DNA from: Siphonodentalium dalli
Lineage: Eukaryota; Mollusca; Scaphopoda; Gadilida; Siphonodentaliidae
NCBI GenBank assembly: GCA_032622095.1
Contig: CP136064.1
Coordinates: 125,105,605 to 125,169,604 of the forward strand
DNA length: 64,000 nt
Direction of reading: 5' to 3'
The translations under genes and the position numbers were made by a program. This document shows positions 25,620 through 37,619 of this stretch, one piece after another. How positions within the stretch are numbered: the stretch's first letter is position 1; each line of letters begins with the position of its first letter. The notes under the pieces are model-generated. The model worked only from the letters and a program-made list of their open reading frames with translations, was not told where the DNA came from and did not search any database.

Positions 25620-26400
25620 TTAAAGAGATAGACGCAACTCCCCGCACTTTGGTATCATTTATGCTTTTTCGAGTTCACCCCGACCCTCTAACATCGAAAA
25701 ACAAAGCCCATAGTAAACGATTATTCTGTTCCGTCATTCCGGGCCGCGTAAATCGACCGGCATCAAACCTACCCCGGAACGTAAATTTTTGAGTCTCTTT
25801 TGGGCGATGACGTTACTTGGGGACAACCTTCAACATTGAAACAATGGCGCACTGATGATTTGTTTTGTAAAAGTTCAAGCGTTTCATTAGCCAACGATGG
25901 CGATGGTAGTGAGGACAGCGTTACAGAAAGTGTATTAAATGAAGCGAATGTTAGCATTTATATGCCCGATACAGACATTTAAGAAGATAATACCGGCGTT
26001 TAACCACTAAACGAAGAAATGTGATGGCAGATCGGTGTGTTGGCCTGGAGAATGACCTGGTAACAACGGAGAGTGAAACTGGAAAAGGAAATTTTCGAAT
26101 CACATGGACGTGCTTATGATATACATATCAATAATATCATAGTATTCTAATTGAAGTGGAATTGAAAACAAGTGAAACCGAGTACTGGATTTTGTTTGTT
26201 TATAATTTTATTTATTTTTGAAATCTGATGTGATTAAAAAAATAAAAATAAAAATGAATTGTCAATGGAAAAGATAATAATTTTATCTAGATCTAGATCT
26301 CATCATTGCCATCAATGGTGTTATGTCTTATGACAGTTTGTTCTACCTGGTATCTGTCTACTCTAGTTGTCTAACTTATAGTATATTTGAAGAGTAATTA

Positions 26401-26876
26401 AAGTTATATTCACAGGCCTTCTAAACAGTGATTGATAAATAATTAAAATAAATTTTTTATTAATATTTGCATATAAGAAGACACAGGTATGCATTAAGCA
26501 GCCATTTTCCTCTCCATGCTACTGGCAACTGGTCATTTTACAGTATGCAAGTCATGTGTCCATTTCAACACTTAAAAGGAAATAGCTAACTGACCGCAGG
26601 AAGTGGTCACTGGGCATGACAACTGTCAACAATTTTAAATTCTTTGTTGATATAACTGGCCAGTACATTGTGTCCACTCACCACTTCCTGTCAACAATGG
26701 GAAGTGTTGAAATGGACACAGGACTTGTACACTGTAAAATGACCAGTTGCCAGTAGCATGGAGAGGAAAATGGCCGCTTGATGCATACCTGTGTCTTCTT
26801 ATATGTAAATGTTAATAAAAAAAAAATATTTTAATTATTTATCACTCACTGTTTGGAAGGCCTGTGGTTATATTAA
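26401..26876. mobile_element. Foldback element with arms of about 175 bp
   Basis: 26401-26576 and 26699-26876 are near-perfect reverse complements. Examples: CACAGGCCTTCTAAACAGTGA against TCACTGTTTGGAAGGCCTGTG, and GAAGACACAGGTATGCAT against ATGCATACCTGTGTCTTC. A central spacer of about 120 bp contains a smaller inverted GGAAGTGG/CCACTTCC pair. The high arm identity suggests recent origin or gene conversion. No coding content. Target duplications were not resolved. Confidence 0.85.
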
Positions 26877-27052
26877 ACAATTTAAACTGTTACAAAAATT
26901 TCAGGTTTGCCTGAAAAAATTAAATATAAAATTTTCAAAATGCCTGATCCAACGGTTGTTGGGTCACAGTGGGAGTTGGTGTAAACATTATTTATTTAGT
27001 ATCCCAGATTTATACAACAATTTACAAAATGATGTTAATATATATATGTAAG

Positions 27053-27230
27053 TATGATCACAGTCCTAGGAATCACTGTCCATATAATATTAAATTTGAT
27101 TAAAATATAACAAATAGATCTAGATACATTTAATACCTCCACTATACAGATAACTATAATATATTGATTTAATATTATTAAATAATATTTTATTCAACTA
27201 ACAGTGATTCCTAGGGACTGTGGTATGATA
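27053..27230. mobile_element. Small MITE with 27-bp inverted termini
   Basis: The left terminus TATGATCACAGTCCTAGGAA (continuing to 27079) and the right terminus 27201-27230 are inverted repeats with about two mismatches. The loop is very AT-rich. A non-autonomous DNA transposon is likely; the superfamily is unknown. Confidence 0.75.
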
Positions 27231-27812
27231 AGCCAGGCGCTTCTATGGAGCCATCTCCTTAGAAAAGAACAGTACATGTATTGCGTAGTGAAAAGATACT
27301 ATCAGAGATACTGAGTATTGGGAGTTAGTGGGACCACCCAAACCCGATCTACTCGGGACAACCCGACAATGTCCAACATGAGCTAAGAATATATTTACTA
27401 GTCTCATAATTGTGTTCTGTTTTTTTTTATAACCCACAACATAATTTTGCTAAAAATGTAAATATAAAAATTATCTCTTTGGCAATTGGCGATAAAATCT
27501 CGGCCTTTTTTTTGTACATTTCTGTTTCAATTGTCAACTTATGTCAAGTACCGGTATGTGCGTCCAACATACATGTCACTGGTCAGTTTGAACATTATAT
27601 TAATTTCTTTTTTCTCTCACGAAATTGTAGTAAGACATGCTTACTCATTGCCCCCCCCCCCCCCCATATGTACTCAAAGCTATATTACGTGTAAACATAT
27701 TTGTGGAAGTCCAAGTGACTGATTATAATCATGAAATATACTTTTATGCCAGTTCTGCCTGGGGATTATTGATGCAAGATCTTAATCTTTCTACAATCTT
27801 TGCCAATTTCAG

Positions 27813-28125
27813 GTGTTCCTGTTCAAATTGCATGGCAGAATCACCTACTGTACAACTAAGTGTGTCAGGATTACTCAGAAGACGGCTCAGCATATCAAAA
27901 GGACTACAGCTGCATGACATAGATTGGTGCATTCTTGAATCGGTTTCTGGTCAGCAACAATGTGGTCACCCTTTGAGGGTCCATTATATGATGCATGAAG
28001 TATACATTCTACTGGCAGTTCAACCGATGGTGCCGGGACGTACCTTGGACATCGCAGTAGATGTTTAATGCCATCATGTATTCTGTACCCCGGTACAGGG
28101 AAAGACAGGAGTTTGCTTAAGTGTT
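27813..28125 (+). pseudogene. P2X7 C-terminal (zinc-cysteine) domain-like fragment
   Basis: A plausible splice acceptor (TTTGCCAATTTCAG) ends at 27812. The next frame reads CSCSNCMAESPT, resembling the RCSCGNC motif that opens the cysteine-rich cytoplasmic 'ballast' domain of P2X7 and its many invertebrate relatives. After frameshifts, YLGHRSRCLMPSCILYP appears at about 28035-28085, resembling the conserved W-x-G-x-LG-x-x-x-R-x-x-PSC block near that domain's end. The CC-x-E and CIT-x-H parts between are blurred (DIDWCILES is visible). In receptors the domain binds zinc under the membrane; stand-alone versions are common in marine invertebrates. Broken by at least two frameshifts. It lies inside the TTAA-flanked element. 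Confidence 0.5.
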
Positions 28126-28129
28126 GTTT

Positions 28130-29490
28130 GTACAGCAGGTTAAGGGCGGGCTGACAGACATGAGAGATGTTGTTTGCTTATTAAACATCAAATTTAATGA
28201 AAGCCTTTGTCACAACTTTTCTACCCATTATGCACTTGTCATGTTGCAATATCTTATTTTTATATATTTTTAAAGGCTGGAAAAAGGTAGCTGCTACCTG
28301 TCCTGAAAACAGTGAAATTTTGAAGGAATTCAATGTCTTTAATATCAGTGGAAATTACATGATTACTTTCTATAGTTTTCAGGTAATTGCTCATTCCTGG
28401 AATATATTTCAATTTCAATATAGTCAAGTTTAAAGTGATTTGATTGAAATATTATTATATAAATTTAGAATATCAGAATTTTTCAGACAATTATAGACAA
28501 TCTGACATTTTGAATATATTCAACCAGCTGTAATCGAATGTGTGGGTATTATTATGACATGACAGTTTGTATGGCTATAACAGGGTTGTTATCGAGGGGA
28601 TCAAACATTTTCAAACACCCCCTCCCCTACATGTACCCATGGCATATTTTCATCTTAAGAGATGGACCACAGGAAATGTCATGCCTGACTGATATGTTCC
28701 TACTAGGATTAAGGTCATGGTTAATTAATGTTATGTTTACCATCAATCGCGCATTTTCTTTTTCTATAATTAAAATTAATGAATTTCACATATTATTAGC
28801 ACAATGCACGCTTTGATTGTTTGATATATCATTCACATAGAAATAATATAAACAAGATTGGTATTAATGTTTATGTTATAATTACATTGTACTATATACA
28901 CCAGTAAGTAATGTCAGAAACCCATCAGGAATATAATTAATAATGAAAAATCCCCTCATTTCGCATTTAATTCTCAGAATCCTGGATGATGCTATAAAAC
29001 ATAAACTTTATTAACCATGGCCTAAACTTGGCATTGCTCAATAATTTCGGTAATACTGTAACTGCAACAGCTGATAGACTTGTGTCATCAAGCACTATAA
29101 ACAGAATATCCATTATTATTAATTTATTGCTTTCGATCAATATTTTGGTCAGGGTGGAATTTCACAACAGTTTGAAAGGAGGGGTTGGTTTAAATGAGGG
29201 GGTGGGCATGTGGGGCAAATATAGAAATTTCGAGCTGAACCCCCACACAAATCCTCCAACCACATGCCAAACATTTAAGTTTCTGAGTTATTTAGTCAAA
29301 ATTTATTATATTATCTTTTATCCCACCAATTTCAACTCGGTTTGTAGAAATAGTAATTGCCAGTCATATAGTAACAACTTGTGGCACTTGTACGTGTTGA
29401 GAACATTTTTTGAACCAAACAACTGGTGGATATCTTTGTTGCCATTCCTCCAAGTTTCAGGACACTGGCTTGTAACACGCTTATCTGCTC
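28130..29490. other. No gene recognised
   Basis: Interior of the large TTAA-flanked element. The 194-residue open frame at 29028-29612 runs across the boundary of the nested element at 29495 and lacks family features, so it is not called. Confidence 0.5.
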
Positions 29491-29494
29491 TTAA

Positions 29495-30616
29495 CTCGTT
29501 TAGGACGGGAAACGGATATATCCGTTTCCCAAAACATTACCTACAGGACGGGAAACGGATATATCCGTTTCCCACTTCATGCACTTGTTATCATCGCATG
29601 AATCTTTTATAATTAAATGTTTTGAGCATAGTAGCATGTATTCAATATAGGCCGATCACTCAGTGAGGGGTCCAGGAAGATGTAACCTAATTTTGGCGTC
29701 ACGTGGGGGTCGCGTGACGTGATTCGTGACGTCATTGTTCCAAAATGTCGGCACCCAGTAGCCTAAGCCGTAGACGCGTAGACAAGTTTTCGGTTGGTAA
29801 TCACCATGGCAGGTGAATCTTGACTCCTTCAGCGGAAGGAAATAGAAGCGGGAGCAATTTAAGTATATTCCTGGATCATATTTTTTGGAAATTAATTACA
29901 TTTGATTCAAAATGTCGCATGCAGACATCTCGTATACGAAATTACAGCCCCCAAACGCATAATTTTCCGAAAAACGGTTGCCATGTCAACCGGTCGCAAG
30001 TTGGTGGTACATGTATCTACCCAAAAATTTTGGAAGATTTATAGACCACGGATGATCACCCATATATTATGAGTTGTCACGTGGAGAATTATGTCATGAC
30101 AAATAGTCTGGCCAGCATTAAATTAACGCATACATTGCTATAAAATGATATAAAAGTAAGCATTTTAACGTTAGAAAACGGGGGTTTGGTGGCCATTTTG
30201 AATGGCGCCCTCTGTCGGTGATGGGTGATTTTCGAGAAAGGTTAGTTCTAGATGTTGGCAAAATATTCCTGGATCATTTAACTTGGAAACCATTTATATT
30301 TGATTCAAAATATCGCAAACATATCGTCATATAGAGAAATTACAGCCCCCAAAATCATAGATTTCCGAAAATATGTTGCTATGGCAACCGGTCGCAATTT
30401 GGTGGTATCTACCCAAAATTCCTAGAAGATTTATAGACTACAGATGCACACCCATATATTATGAGTTGTCACGCGGAGAATTCTGCCATGGCAAATGGTC
30501 TGACCCAACATTGAATAAACGCATAAATTGCTATAAAATTATATAAAAGTAAGCATTTCTGTAAACAATCTCGTCTGTGAGTAATGTTTTCTCAAAAGAA
30601 TCACGTCCCAAACGAG
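29495..30616. mobile_element. 1.1-kb TTAA-flanked non-autonomous DNA transposon
   Basis: TTAA occurs at 29491-29494 and 30617-30620. The left end CTCGTTTAGGACGGGA and right end (complement) CTCGTTTGGGACGTGA are inverted repeats. The similarity continues inward (AAAACATTACC.ACAG), giving imperfect inverted repeats of about 55 bp. Inside are two direct copies of a block of about 310 bp (29860-30170 and 30265-30575), including ATTACAGCCCCCAAA and CATATATTATGAGTTGTCAC. Two 24-bp perfect palindromes lie at the left end. No transposase is encoded. The termini do not match piggyBac consensus ends as I know them, so the superfamily is left open. Confidence 0.75.
29507..29573. repeat. Two identical 24-bp perfect palindromes
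   Basis: 29507-29530 and 29550-29573 are the same self-complementary sequence (half-site GGGAAACGGATA), each preceded by GGAC, within 13-80 bp of the transposon left terminus. They may be transposase-binding or cruciform-forming subterminal sites. Confidence 0.9.
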
Positions 30617-30659
30617 TTAACATGCACTGCCCTTATGCACCATCACTATATATTGTATA

Positions 30660-31080
30660 AGCTTATACGGAACGCTCTTTATATCCCATATGAGTCAAAG
30701 GCACCTATCCCGTGATATTCTCCAGGTGAGGTGACACATGTGCAGCAATATTCCTACATATTGTCTAAGCTGATAAGGAACGCTCTTTATTACCCATATT
30801 TGTTTATTGGTGCCCCTTTATGTTGCCTGTCAGATGTAAACGGGACCTATCACATGAGACTCATCGTGTCAATTTGGCGCTGTGAACCAATGATATCCAA
30901 CGACCAACTTCCATTTTAACTATATAATTAATTATTTAGTTCAATTAATGCCCTTTTAAGACATCTGAGGTCAACAGACCTATCTAATAAGATATCCTGG
31001 GTCAAATGTAGAAATATCCGACTGGTCCAGCTGTTTGGTCGCCTATAGCCCAAACAAACAAACAAACTTGAGTTTTATTA
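30660..31080 (-). mobile_element. HINE-like fragment, reverse orientation
   Basis: Read on the minus strand this begins TTTGTTTGTTTGTTTGGGC, then GGCGACCAAACAGCTGGACCAG, then the block TTTGACCCAGGATATC...AGGTCTGTTGACCTCAGATGTCTTAAAAGGGC. This is the same leader and block as 23935-24350. It lacks the 3' hairpin. Two AACGCTCTTTAT words (30673, 30781) lie at the far end. Confidence 0.6.
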
Positions 31081-31834
31081 GTATAGTTGATCTCACATAC
31101 AATACTGTACCAAATTTGCTTTATTGAGTCTCATTAAAGTATATCTCAACTAGTCCGCCTAATGATATTACCTGGCATATTCAGTCTATCCAACACAGAC
31201 AGGGTTCAACATCAACTTGAGGGTCTCCGTTGGGGTGGGTTATGTCCACCTTCCGCATATCAAACGCCATGTTTGCGAAATACCTGGGACTAGTAAAACA
31301 TACCATTCTATATTATATAGTCACGGCAAATGCCATTTAGATTATAATTTTCACAACTGAATTACTGCATGGTACCTCAAGTTTACACCTCATAATTATG
31401 TGTTGAACATTTCCAAACTGTAACCGCCCCCCCCCCCCCACCCAGAACAAACGTAGCACTACCGCCGACTCATTCACAATTTTTTTAATTCGAGTCGACA
31501 AAAGTACGTTTTGTTTCAAATAAATGCGAAGTGGAAGCACTACCGACGAACAAAGCGTGGAGACAACACGAATCGTGTTGATACGTCTGAGATCTGTTTG
31601 AAACAAAAGTCGCACCTCCGTCGACTCGAATTTATATATCGGAGAAATACAAACGAACTGCACAATAATATGCTAATGAGGGAATTCCAACTGAAACTGG
31701 AAAAACCCAACGAACGTGACGTAATTTGGCAGTATTTTAATTCGAGTCGACAAAAGTGCGACGTTTGTTTCAAAATAAATGCGAGTAGACGCACTAAATA
31801 AAATGTTATTACGTTTGAATATTAGTGGCGACTG

Positions 31835-32340
31835 TGTGGGTGGGTGGGGGTGTCGCTGGTAAAATTTTCAACAGTTTGAAGGTTCATCATATACTGGAAA
31901 CAACATTATTAGTTGGAAATTTCACACCAACGATAGGTTGAAATTTTTCTTATAATTTGATTTTCCAACAATTGATTTGTGGAGAATTTGTTATTTTTAG
32001 GCCAACATTTGCATAATTTCCTACTTTTGTTGAAAAGTTTGACTGAAATGGCCATCAGTCGGAAATTTCCAACACTTGGGAAGCTAGTTTCTTGGTCCCT
32101 CATGACCCCCGTGGCCACTCAAAAACCGCTAATTAGTCATCCGTTGGCAATTTTTCAACCTTAATGGGAGTGTCAGGTCGGAAATTTCCAACACGTGGAA
32201 AGCTTGCATTAGGCCAGCCTATAAATACTATAGGAGTTTGTGATTTTTATGTTAAGAATTCAAAATTTTCTCACACCGTGCCCAACTATGATCGGATTTT
32301 CAGGTTCAGATCTGTAATTTTTCTTACACTAGTAGAACCA
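31835..32340 (+). repeat. Dispersed TTGGAAATTTCCAAC-rich repeat, second copy
   Basis: Colinear with 14075-14640 (TTAGTTGGAAATTTCACACCAAC, GATAGGTTGAAA, AATTTGATTTTCCAA, CATTTGCATAATTTCC, TTTCCAACACTT..GAAAGCTTG). This copy is not flanked by the GGGCGCGTACAC termini, so the repeat exists independently of the MITE. Confidence 0.75.
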
Positions 32341-33159
32341 TGGTCCGCCCAGTGCATGGTCACAAGTCTACTCGGAACTATTCAGAATGGGATATCATCC
32401 AAGCATGTGAGGGAACAACCGAGGCGGATGCAAATAGAATTATCCAAAGTTATGAGTCCCCCCCCCCCTCCTCCACAACGGAACCCCCAAACTATACGTC
32501 CCTGTTCACCATGCATGTTGATTTTTAATATCACGCGGTGTTATATATATAGGCCTATACTGACGCAGTATGTTATCCCGGCCGCGTTGAATTCGACTGT
32601 TAAAAACTTAAAAAGGCAGAACGCTCTCGTTTCTAAAATAAACTGGACCTGATTTCTTTCAGACTTTCACAAGTTCAGAGCAAAATACCACATATAAAAT
32701 CAAATCTCTAATATTAACAAGGGTCTTTCGTCGCTGGATGTCAAATGCCATATCTTCTCACTAAATTTTACGTTTTAGAATTTATATAATATAGAGAAAT
32801 TGTTTTTATTTGAATAACCGTTCCATTGATATATATGTATACTATTTCAACCGTTTTGACGACAACCCTCAATCATGAACGCTTTGTGCCCTTTTACAAA
32901 ATAATTTAAATTCGTCTTAAATTAAATTCTATGTTTGTTTCAACGGACGAATTTAGAATTAAACTCGAGTTAAATTGGAATTGAATTCGATTCGTCGGTA
33001 TTGCGACGTTTGCATGTTCCAAGGTTTACAGAACAAATTCCAAGCCGACCAGCCAGATAAATATATTTGTTTTCAATACCGCACAAAGTCACACCAGAAA
33101 TATTTGCAACTGTCACGGTAACATCTAGTCAATTGACCTCCTTATAGATATAAAATGTT

Positions 33160-33476
33160 TTATTTCAAAATACCGTCGGATGACAAATAGTTTATTTCAC
33201 AAGAATCGCAATATTTCTCAGAAAGACGGACAATGCCGGTACTAATATTGTCAGGTAATTCAGGGTAATTGATCACATCCAATATGCCATTCTTTGTGCG
33301 GCTGCGCCCAGTGACAACATATTTGTTCGTCATATCCATAGTGATTGCCAACTGAGTTTGATCATCAAAACAATCTCCACACAAATCGATTAAAACCCGC
33401 AAACAACAGCACCAAATTGTAAGCAGAGAAGACGTATTCGCCAGTGTCTCATGTGTCCCCAAGTGACGTCACGCAC
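33160..33476 (-). CDS. Unrecognised open frame near the right end of the TTAA element
   Basis: A 100-residue open stretch reading toward lower coordinates. It contains LCGDCF, MDMTNKYVVTGR and LPDNISTGIVRLSEKYCDSC, and ends at TAA. Its upstream end overlaps the GACGTCACTTGGGGACA subterminal block, which reads DVTWG; the mirror block at 25808 also reads DVTWG. I recognise no family. It could be the last exon of a gene carried by the element, or chance. Confidence 0.2.
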
Positions 33477-33949
33477 CAGAGTTGGCTGGATTCACCGTGA
33501 CGCTGTTTTCGTTTCAGGCGCGCTTTCTGAGCGACGTCATACTGGACATTTTAATTCGCGCTTTGCTTAGGTCTTTGCTTTGCGATCGTTTTGAGGGTAC
33601 AAATGACTGATTTAGAACAAAAAAGTGTGGATTTTGCGAGTTGCGTCTATCTCTTTAAGTAAAGATCGTTTATTATTGGCCCAGACGCTATGTGGGAAAA
33701 TTGGTGCACAACTGTAAAATGACTCGGGGAAATATCACGGGATATGTGATCATGTGTTGATCTCAAATGATATGAAAAGGCATTGATAATTAGCAATAAA
33801 GAGTGTGTGTCGTGAACTTTAAATGTAACTTGATCCGGAGTCATGCAATATGCGCTGTTTGCTCCATTTGACTAATAATGATTTAAAATGACTTGAATTC
33901 CCACTAATAAATTACGTATTATTACGTATTCTTCACCCTTCACCCGTAC

Positions 33950-34445
33950 TAGCCGGGTACACCTGCCAGTGGCAAATAAATAAAACAAAATTACTAATTT
34001 TACACATCGAAATATGTAAAGTTGTTACTAACATCATATTTTGCACTGACAATGTATTTATAATATTTGATGAATCGCGCATGAACTTTTGTCAACGCGT
34101 CAAGCTGGTGGTCGGGTGGGTGAGACAGAATGTCATCCATCATCCAACAGACAGCTTCAACCCACAATTGCAGAAACGTTAGCGATTTTTGTTTCGAAGC
34201 AACATGCGATTGTTGTTGTGGAGCAATAGAATCAATACGACCATAGTAACTGGCTCAACTGGAGTGGATTGTTTGGGAGCAACGGGTGCATATTCGGTAG
34301 ACACTTCCATGGCCATGATGCAAGTTCTGAGACAGGAGTTATATCGGTTACGTCAAGTTGTTTTGCTTGTGAGACACGAATAATGGTGGTCTGACTGTTG
34401 TCTGCCTCAGTGCTGACATCAGGACACACTTTTTATAGAAACGAC
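33950..34445 (-). pseudogene. Second copy of unrecognised coding family (see 47225-47800)
   Basis: On the minus strand this is colinear with the plus-strand sequence at 47225-47800, in three shared parts. TDITPVSE matches TDIIPVSE. ASKQKSL matches ASKHRSP. MMDDILSHPPDHQLDALTKVHARFI matches VKDDILSHPPDHQF...KVHARFI, and nucleotides past the stop (ACATATTTCGAT, TTATTTATTTGC) match too. This copy lacks about 100 bp in the middle and has frameshifts, so it is a broken paralogue. Function unknown. The shared 3' non-coding sequence suggests duplication of genomic DNA or a retrocopy or mobile element, not just a shared domain. Confidence 0.6.
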
Positions 34446-34449
34446 AGCA

Positions 34450-37290
34450 GAGTATGCGACTGGTTGAGTTGACCGTCGATCACCAACTATTTTCTTTGCA
34501 TCGAAATATGACATATATTTTCAGCCTTACGTCGTTGACTGTTGTATCCATAGTCATTGAAGCCGCTTTCACAGACCTGTGGCTGACGCATGCGGCAAAA
34601 ACATGCATGCTGCTACGTATATACATGTATGCAACGTATATATTTAACGTATGTAATAACCCGAAATGAGTTTAATACACTAGAACACAGCCATAAGATA
34701 GTCAATTAACTGTTGGCTTCGATCTATCTTCAGTCAAGTGAGAAAATGGATCTTCATACACCACTGGCTGGATCCTACATAAACTTTACTTTCAGCTTGT
34801 GCTGACTACTTTGTGACTAGCTGTTATTTGTGGGCTTTCATTTGTGGTAAGCAGAAGTTATAGAAGGACTCCTGATCTAAATCGTCTAATGTCTTCCACT
34901 CCACCCAGCCATCTTCTAGTTGTGATGCGGACAGGACCGTCCGCCGTGCTGTTGACGTTTGACGCAATTAAACGTAACTGTCTGAAATCGGTTGCGTTTA
35001 ACTGCGTCAGCCGCAACCCCGTGAAAGCGTCAGTGATATATGTATATGTGGTTTGAAACATTGCGCATAACCCGATAGCCGCATGAGTAGGCCACATCTA
35101 CATGTGCACCCAACTTGGCCGTTGTTGACTTGGCAATGGTGTACTTTAACCGATGACAGGTACACGCAAAACATATGGTGAAGTAAAAATGCTATGCTTC
35201 ATGGCACACATAATGGCATAATGTCCATGTCCATTTTGTATCGTTCGTGTATTGCGATGTTACTAGTTAACTGAGTTAAGCTAATAAGGGAATGCAACAT
35301 TTTCACCAGACATTCCAGCATTGCGCCAAATTTCAACGACGAATGGTCAGCATAATTATGTCGCACATACCAATTCGTCTGAAAAAGTTATTATTAGGAC
35401 ATATGGATTTGAGAGGCCCAACACTCCGCTAAAGCGTGCAATTTGGTTTGTCAATGTGAAGAAATTGCTATCCGTACATGAACTGTCGAATGCGCATGAT
35501 CTGTTACTCCGACTATATACTAAGGATCAACGGAAAGAAACTGTTAATATATGTATAAATGATTATTGGTGCAGCCAGATGAAAACTGCAGCTGCCTTAT
35601 ATCCAACATTGAAATTTCTCAGTTGTTCTATATTTTAATTTGTACAGTTGCCCAACGCGGAAACCCCATGCGCCATGCACATGCAACAGATGATTGTCAG
35701 AATTCGTCTGGTTATACTGGGAACATATTATTTTGTAGAGCGTTTCCGTGGTGCTGATAGTGGTATGTGCAAGTTGTGTTGTAAAGAAACTAAAACTATT
35801 TATTTTGGTGTATATATGACAGACTGTAAAGTATTCGCGATCATGCCAGTTTAAAGTGTTATATGATATTGGACAGTTTTTGAGGTTGCTGATCGGGGGA
35901 TGGGGTTTTACCAGAAGAGAAAGTTCAGTTCATTCTAGACTGTACTATGATTGTTCAAAATCCCGACTGTTACAGTGCGGTCTCGCTTACTAAACTGCCA
36001 AACAGATTATGCTACTCTCTGCATTATATGAGAATACAAATGGTGCAAGAGCGGACACTTTAATTTAACTTTCAGTATGTTTTCATTGAAATTAACTGGT
36101 TCTAGCTAGGAGTATCGGATTTGAGTGCTATACGGATACTACTGTAGCTGATTACAAAGTTGAACTGTTTCAAGTTTTCTTAAGAATCATTCAAATCAGG
36201 ATAGTTTTGATACTTATCAATGACCTTGTCAGTGGACATAATTTGACATCTTGCAGTGCGATACACATTGTTTATCATGGCCTCACGATACCGACGCTTC
36301 GACGAATCTTCCCATAAACGGATTTGCGTGCTTTGTGATGATCAGTGAATTTAGTCTCAATGCCTGATACACTTTCTGTACAAATAACAGACTTACAGAT
36401 TCTCGTGGGACACGTTTACCGAATAGTTGCCCTATAAGTATACAACAAAAACTAAAAACTGCACATGTATATATATACATGTACTACATGCACATTTCGT
36501 AAATAATATGAAAGCTCTGTTGTCGTTTGAGTTCTGAATTATTACACCCGGCCCTGTTTCGAAGGTTAATATATGTCGACAAATTGCGTAAATACCCCAG
36601 GAAGACTTATTCAAATCATATAAGTTGGATATCATCATCATCATCATCATCATCAGTTTATGGAATAAGTTGCAATGACTTCTACACTTTTCAATACTGT
36701 TAACGGTGTAGTTAGTCACGTGTATAACGTTCATTCCAGTGACGATTACCAAACTGTTCTTTGAACTCTTTGAACCCGAAATTTGATCACGATCTAAAGA
36801 CTACTCACATAAACTGTGTAACTAGTCATGTATTTTTAAAACGTATATAATTATGCATATATATGTAGTATGTATGGTATATATAGCATCGCCAGAACCA
36901 AGAGTAGAACAGACTAGTTCCGTGATTAAATTATTTAAGGTGTTCTCTTCAACCACATGCTCAGGTAAATCATTCCACGCGGATACGACTCTGTGAAAAA
37001 ACTACTTCCGGATATTCTTAGATACACTTTGTTTTCTTCGGCTTGGAACAATAAAGAGCCATCATTGTTAGCCTATTACAATTATGTGCAAAAATTGCAA
37101 TAACACACGTTGGCATGTTTATCTGAATATAGTGGACTATAGATGACTATGGTGGGTATTTCGCGATAGTCCTATCCTCCTTATATCACTTGATTTGGTG
37201 CTAGACCGATAATTACATGAAATTGTTACGCACGGAGAATGTATCCATCGAACGACTTACCGGTACTGAAGTCATAAAACAATATTAACT
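34450..37290. other. No gene recognised; (ATC)n microsatellite
   Basis: An (ATC)n run lies at 36629-36655. Short open frames on the minus strand (for example 34858-35097, with DAFTGLRLTQLNATDFRQ) have no recognised family and are not called. Confidence 0.45.
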
Positions 37291-37309
37291 GCCTTCACCG
37301 TTCCTCACA

Positions 37310-37410
37310 TCAATGAGACGAACGCTCTTTAATTCCATTGTATCAGATAGGAAACAAACAATCAAATAACGCTCTTTGTTGTTATCATAACAGAGAGCAT
37401 GTAAACTCCG
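37310..37410 (-). repeat. Paired AATAAAGAGCGTT-type repeat, copy 1
   Basis: The minus strand reads ACAAAGAGCGTTATTTG, then TGTTTCCTATCTGATA, then AATTAAAGAGCGTT, with about 45 bp between the two AAAGAGCG words. It is related in order and spacing to 51655-51745 on the plus strand. Confidence 0.5.
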
Positions 37411-37619
37411 GACAGTGTTCTATTCCTCGAGTGCTGCGCTCGATCGACCACTGCCCCACAAGTCGATTCCGTTCAAATATGGGTTTTTATACCCAACTCC
37501 ATGAGATAATTACAACGCTTGTACATATGAAGATCTTACAGAAGTTATTGAAGGGGCGGATATGGCAACAAAAGACCCGACGGTGTTAACTGTTTAAGAA
37601 TTAAAACAAATGCATGATA

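Larger units (their letters stand above)
25624..33654. mobile_element. TTAA-flanked inverted-repeat element, about 8.0 kb (Kolobok-like?)
   Basis: The left end AGAGATAGACGCAACTC (25624-25640) has its exact reverse complement at 33638-33654. Both ends are flanked by TTAA (25620-25623, 33655-33658). A second matching block, GACGTYACTTGGGGACA, lies about 184 bp inside each end in mirror orientation, so the ends look like imperfect inverted repeats of about 200 bp. TTAA duplications and purine-rich ends fit Kolobok; piggyBac also uses TTAA but has different termini. The interior holds a P2X7-C-like fragment, two palindromic insertions, a nested TTAA element, a HINE piece and a dispersed repeat. 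No transposase was recognised. Two independent half-elements remain possible. Confidence 0.55.

Noticed and set aside
27637-28068. 143-residue plus-strand open frame as a whole
   Set aside because: Its first part starts in a poly-C tract. Only the part after the splice acceptor at 27812 resembles a known domain, and the frame changes within it.
29028-29612. 194-residue plus-strand open frame
   Set aside because: It crosses the boundary and palindromes of the nested TTAA element and has no family features.
31428-31441. Poly-C/poly-G runs here and at 14098, 27650 and 32460
   Set aside because: Simple homopolymers; recorded only as likely sites of sequencing length error.
34858-35097. 79-residue minus-strand open frame
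   Set aside because: The composition looks protein-like, but no family, splice sites or second copy support it.
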